Assembly: GCF_031178445.1 (NCBI RefSeq)
Contig: NZ_JAPSIY010000002.1
Coordinates: forward strand, 310,001-374,000
Source: Microbacterium sp.
GTDB lineage: Bacteria > Actinomycetota > Actinomycetes > Actinomycetales > Microbacteriaceae
Length of the DNA stretch: 64,000 nt
Direction of reading: 5' to 3'
Shown here: positions 62,998 through 64,000 of the stretch, piece after piece
Position numbering within the stretch: position 1 is the first letter of the stretch
Layout of the letters: every line of letters begins with the position of its first letter
Position numbers and translations under genes: made by a program
The notes under the pieces: model-generated
What the model saw: the letters and a program-made list of their open reading frames with translations, nothing else
Databases searched by the model: none
Told to the model about the DNA's origin: nothing

Positions 62998-63923
62998 TGA
63001 GCACCGCCCTCGACACCACGCGCAGCAGCGGAATCGCCTACACGGTCGGCGCCTATCTCATCTGGGGTGTGCTGCCGCTCTACTTCCTCGCGCTCGCCCC
63101 TACGGGGCCGTGGGAGGTGGTCGCCTGGCGGGTGCTGCTGTCGCTCGCATTCTGCATCCTGCTGCTCACCGTGATGCGCGGATGGCCCGCCCTCGTCGCC
63201 ATCGTGCGGCAACCGCGCCTGCTGGGATGGACGGCACTCGCGGGGCTGCTCATCTACATCAACTGGCAGGTGTTCCTGCTCGGCACCCTCGACGGCAAGG
63301 TCATCGAGACCAGCCTCGGCTACTTCATCAACCCGATCTTCACCGTGCTGCTCGGCGTCTTCGTGCTGCGCGAGCGCATCACCCGACTGCAGTGGGCGGC
63401 GATCGCCATCGCCGCGATCGCCGTCGTCGTCATCGTGGTCGCCTATGGCGCCTTCCCCTGGATCGCCCTGTCGCTCACGGCGTCCTTCGGCGTGTACGGA
63501 CTGGTCAAGAAGAGGATCGGCTCATCGGTGGACGCCGTCAGCGGGCTGACCCTCGAATCGTTCTGGCTCATCCCGATCGCCGTCGTCACGCTGGTGGTCG
63601 TCGGGCAGAGCGACGGGATCACCTTCGGACATGTGAGCGCCTGGCACACCGCGCTGGTCGCATTCGCCGGCGTCGCCACCGCTGTGCCGCTGCTGCTGTT
63701 CGCGGCGGGGACACGTCGGGTCGACCTCAGCCTGGTCGGGATGATCCAGTTCATCACCCCCGTAATGCAGTTCCTGGTCGGGTGGGCGCTGCTGGGTGAG
63801 CCGATGCCGCCAGAGCGCTGGGCCGGATTCGTCATCGTCTGGGTCGCGATCGCGGTGTTCATCGTCGATCTCACGATCGCCGCTCGTCGCGGCCGTCGCG
63901 AGAAGCCGGCACCGCTCGTCTGA
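62997..63923 (+). CDS. rarD: EamA/RarD family transporter
   Basis: The protein has 308 residues with ten membrane helices in two EamA halves. It starts 'IAYTVGAYLIWGVLPLYFLAL', typical of RarD, with 'FVLRERITRLQWAAIAIA' ending the first half and 'LGEPMPPERWAGFVIVWVAIAVFI' the second. It is a drug/metabolite-type permease; the substrate (named from chloramphenicol sensitivity in other bacteria) is unknown. It is complete, and a hairpin follows directly. Confidence 0.9.
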   Translation: MSTALDTTRSSGIAYTVGAYLIWGVLPLYFLALAPTGPWEVVAWRVLLSLAFCILLLTVMRGWPALVAIVRQPRLLGWTALAGLLIYINWQVFLLGTLDGKVIETSLGYFINPIFTVLLGVFVLRERITRLQWAAIAIAAIAVVVIVVAYGAFPWIALSLTASFGVYGLVKKRIGSSVDAVSGLTLESFWLIPIAVVTLVVVGQSDGITFGHVSAWHTALVAFAGVATAVPLLLFAAGTRRVDLSLVGMIQFITPVMQFLVGWALLGEPMPPERWAGFVIVWVAIAVFIVDLTIAARRGRREKPAPLV

Positions 63924-63925
63924 GC

Positions 63926-63959
63926 CCTGTGCGTGCAGTCGGCCGGCTGCACGCACAGG
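63926..63959 (+). terminator. rarD terminator
   Basis: Perfect 13-base arms CCTGTGCGTGCAG and CTGCACGCACAGG with an 8-base loop, directly after the rarD stop. Bases 63960-64000 show nothing recognisable. Confidence 0.75.
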
Positions 63960-64000
63960 CACTCGGATCGTTAGGGGACCGAGACAGAAGGCCCGCACCC

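Noticed and set aside
62877-63212. N-terminal extension of the Hsp70 ORF
   Set aside because: It overlaps rarD on the other strand, and the promoter plus ribosome site point to ATG 62876.

Overview
The window is a high-GC chromosome segment from an actinobacterium, most likely a member of the Microbacteriaceae such as Microbacterium. This rests on the codon bias, the many GTG starts, the frequent leaderless promoters of the form TANNNT-N6/7-(A/G)TG, the CIRCE-controlled groES without a following groEL, and an iniBAC-like dynamin locus. The species call is inference; no search was run.

Bases 1-37,950 are a very large extracellular polysaccharide locus. It holds the end of a Wzx flippase, 12 GT4 glycosyltransferase domains, two GT2 domains, a Stealth phosphotransferase, a UDP-glucose dehydrogenase, a Wzy/WaaL-type O-antigen ligase-like protein, two Wzz-Wzc type co-polymerase/tyrosine kinases, a pyruvyl transferase, the initiating polyprenyl-phosphate sugar transferase and a low-molecular-weight tyrosine phosphatase. 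The genes form blocks of alternating direction, and neighbours inside a block usually overlap by an ATGA. The duplicated kinases suggest one very complex polysaccharide or two intermingled loci. Three small proteins with near-identical twin-arginine signal peptides and one signal peptidase I are interspersed, with two paralogous AraC-family regulators.

Inside the locus is a less expected set: two PqqD-like small proteins, each paired with an NTP_transf_5-type nucleotidyltransferase, plus an HprK-like kinase and a MauE-thioredoxin fusion. This gene company is known from peptide-modification systems, but no precursor peptide, protease or cyclase was recognised here. A solitary AbiEi-like gene sits between two 74-bp near-identical repeats (70/74) and looks like an inserted cassette.

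Bases 38,000-51,800 are ordinary housekeeping: galE, ppx/gppA, coaA, glmS, acpS, alr, the t6A/acetylation set tsaE-tsaB-rimI-tsaD, a DUF4190 protein, two tandem paralogous membrane-anchored proteins, a THUMP-like methyltransferase and groES.

Bases 51,900-62,900 are an iniBAC-like cell-envelope stress island. It has a Gly-rich IniB-like protein, a small acidic protein, two dynamin-like GTPases (IniA and IniC type), a small membrane protein, a second IniB-family protein with the helical N-domain, a large ATPase-LuxR regulator resembling IniR, and a membrane-anchored Hsp70 whose substrate-binding domain is replaced by a Pro-rich extracellular tail. A RarD-type transporter closes the window.

Two transcription-start styles are visible: leaderless starts for housekeeping genes, and leadered transcripts carrying repeated TGGGGA motifs for many polysaccharide genes and the Hsp70 gene.
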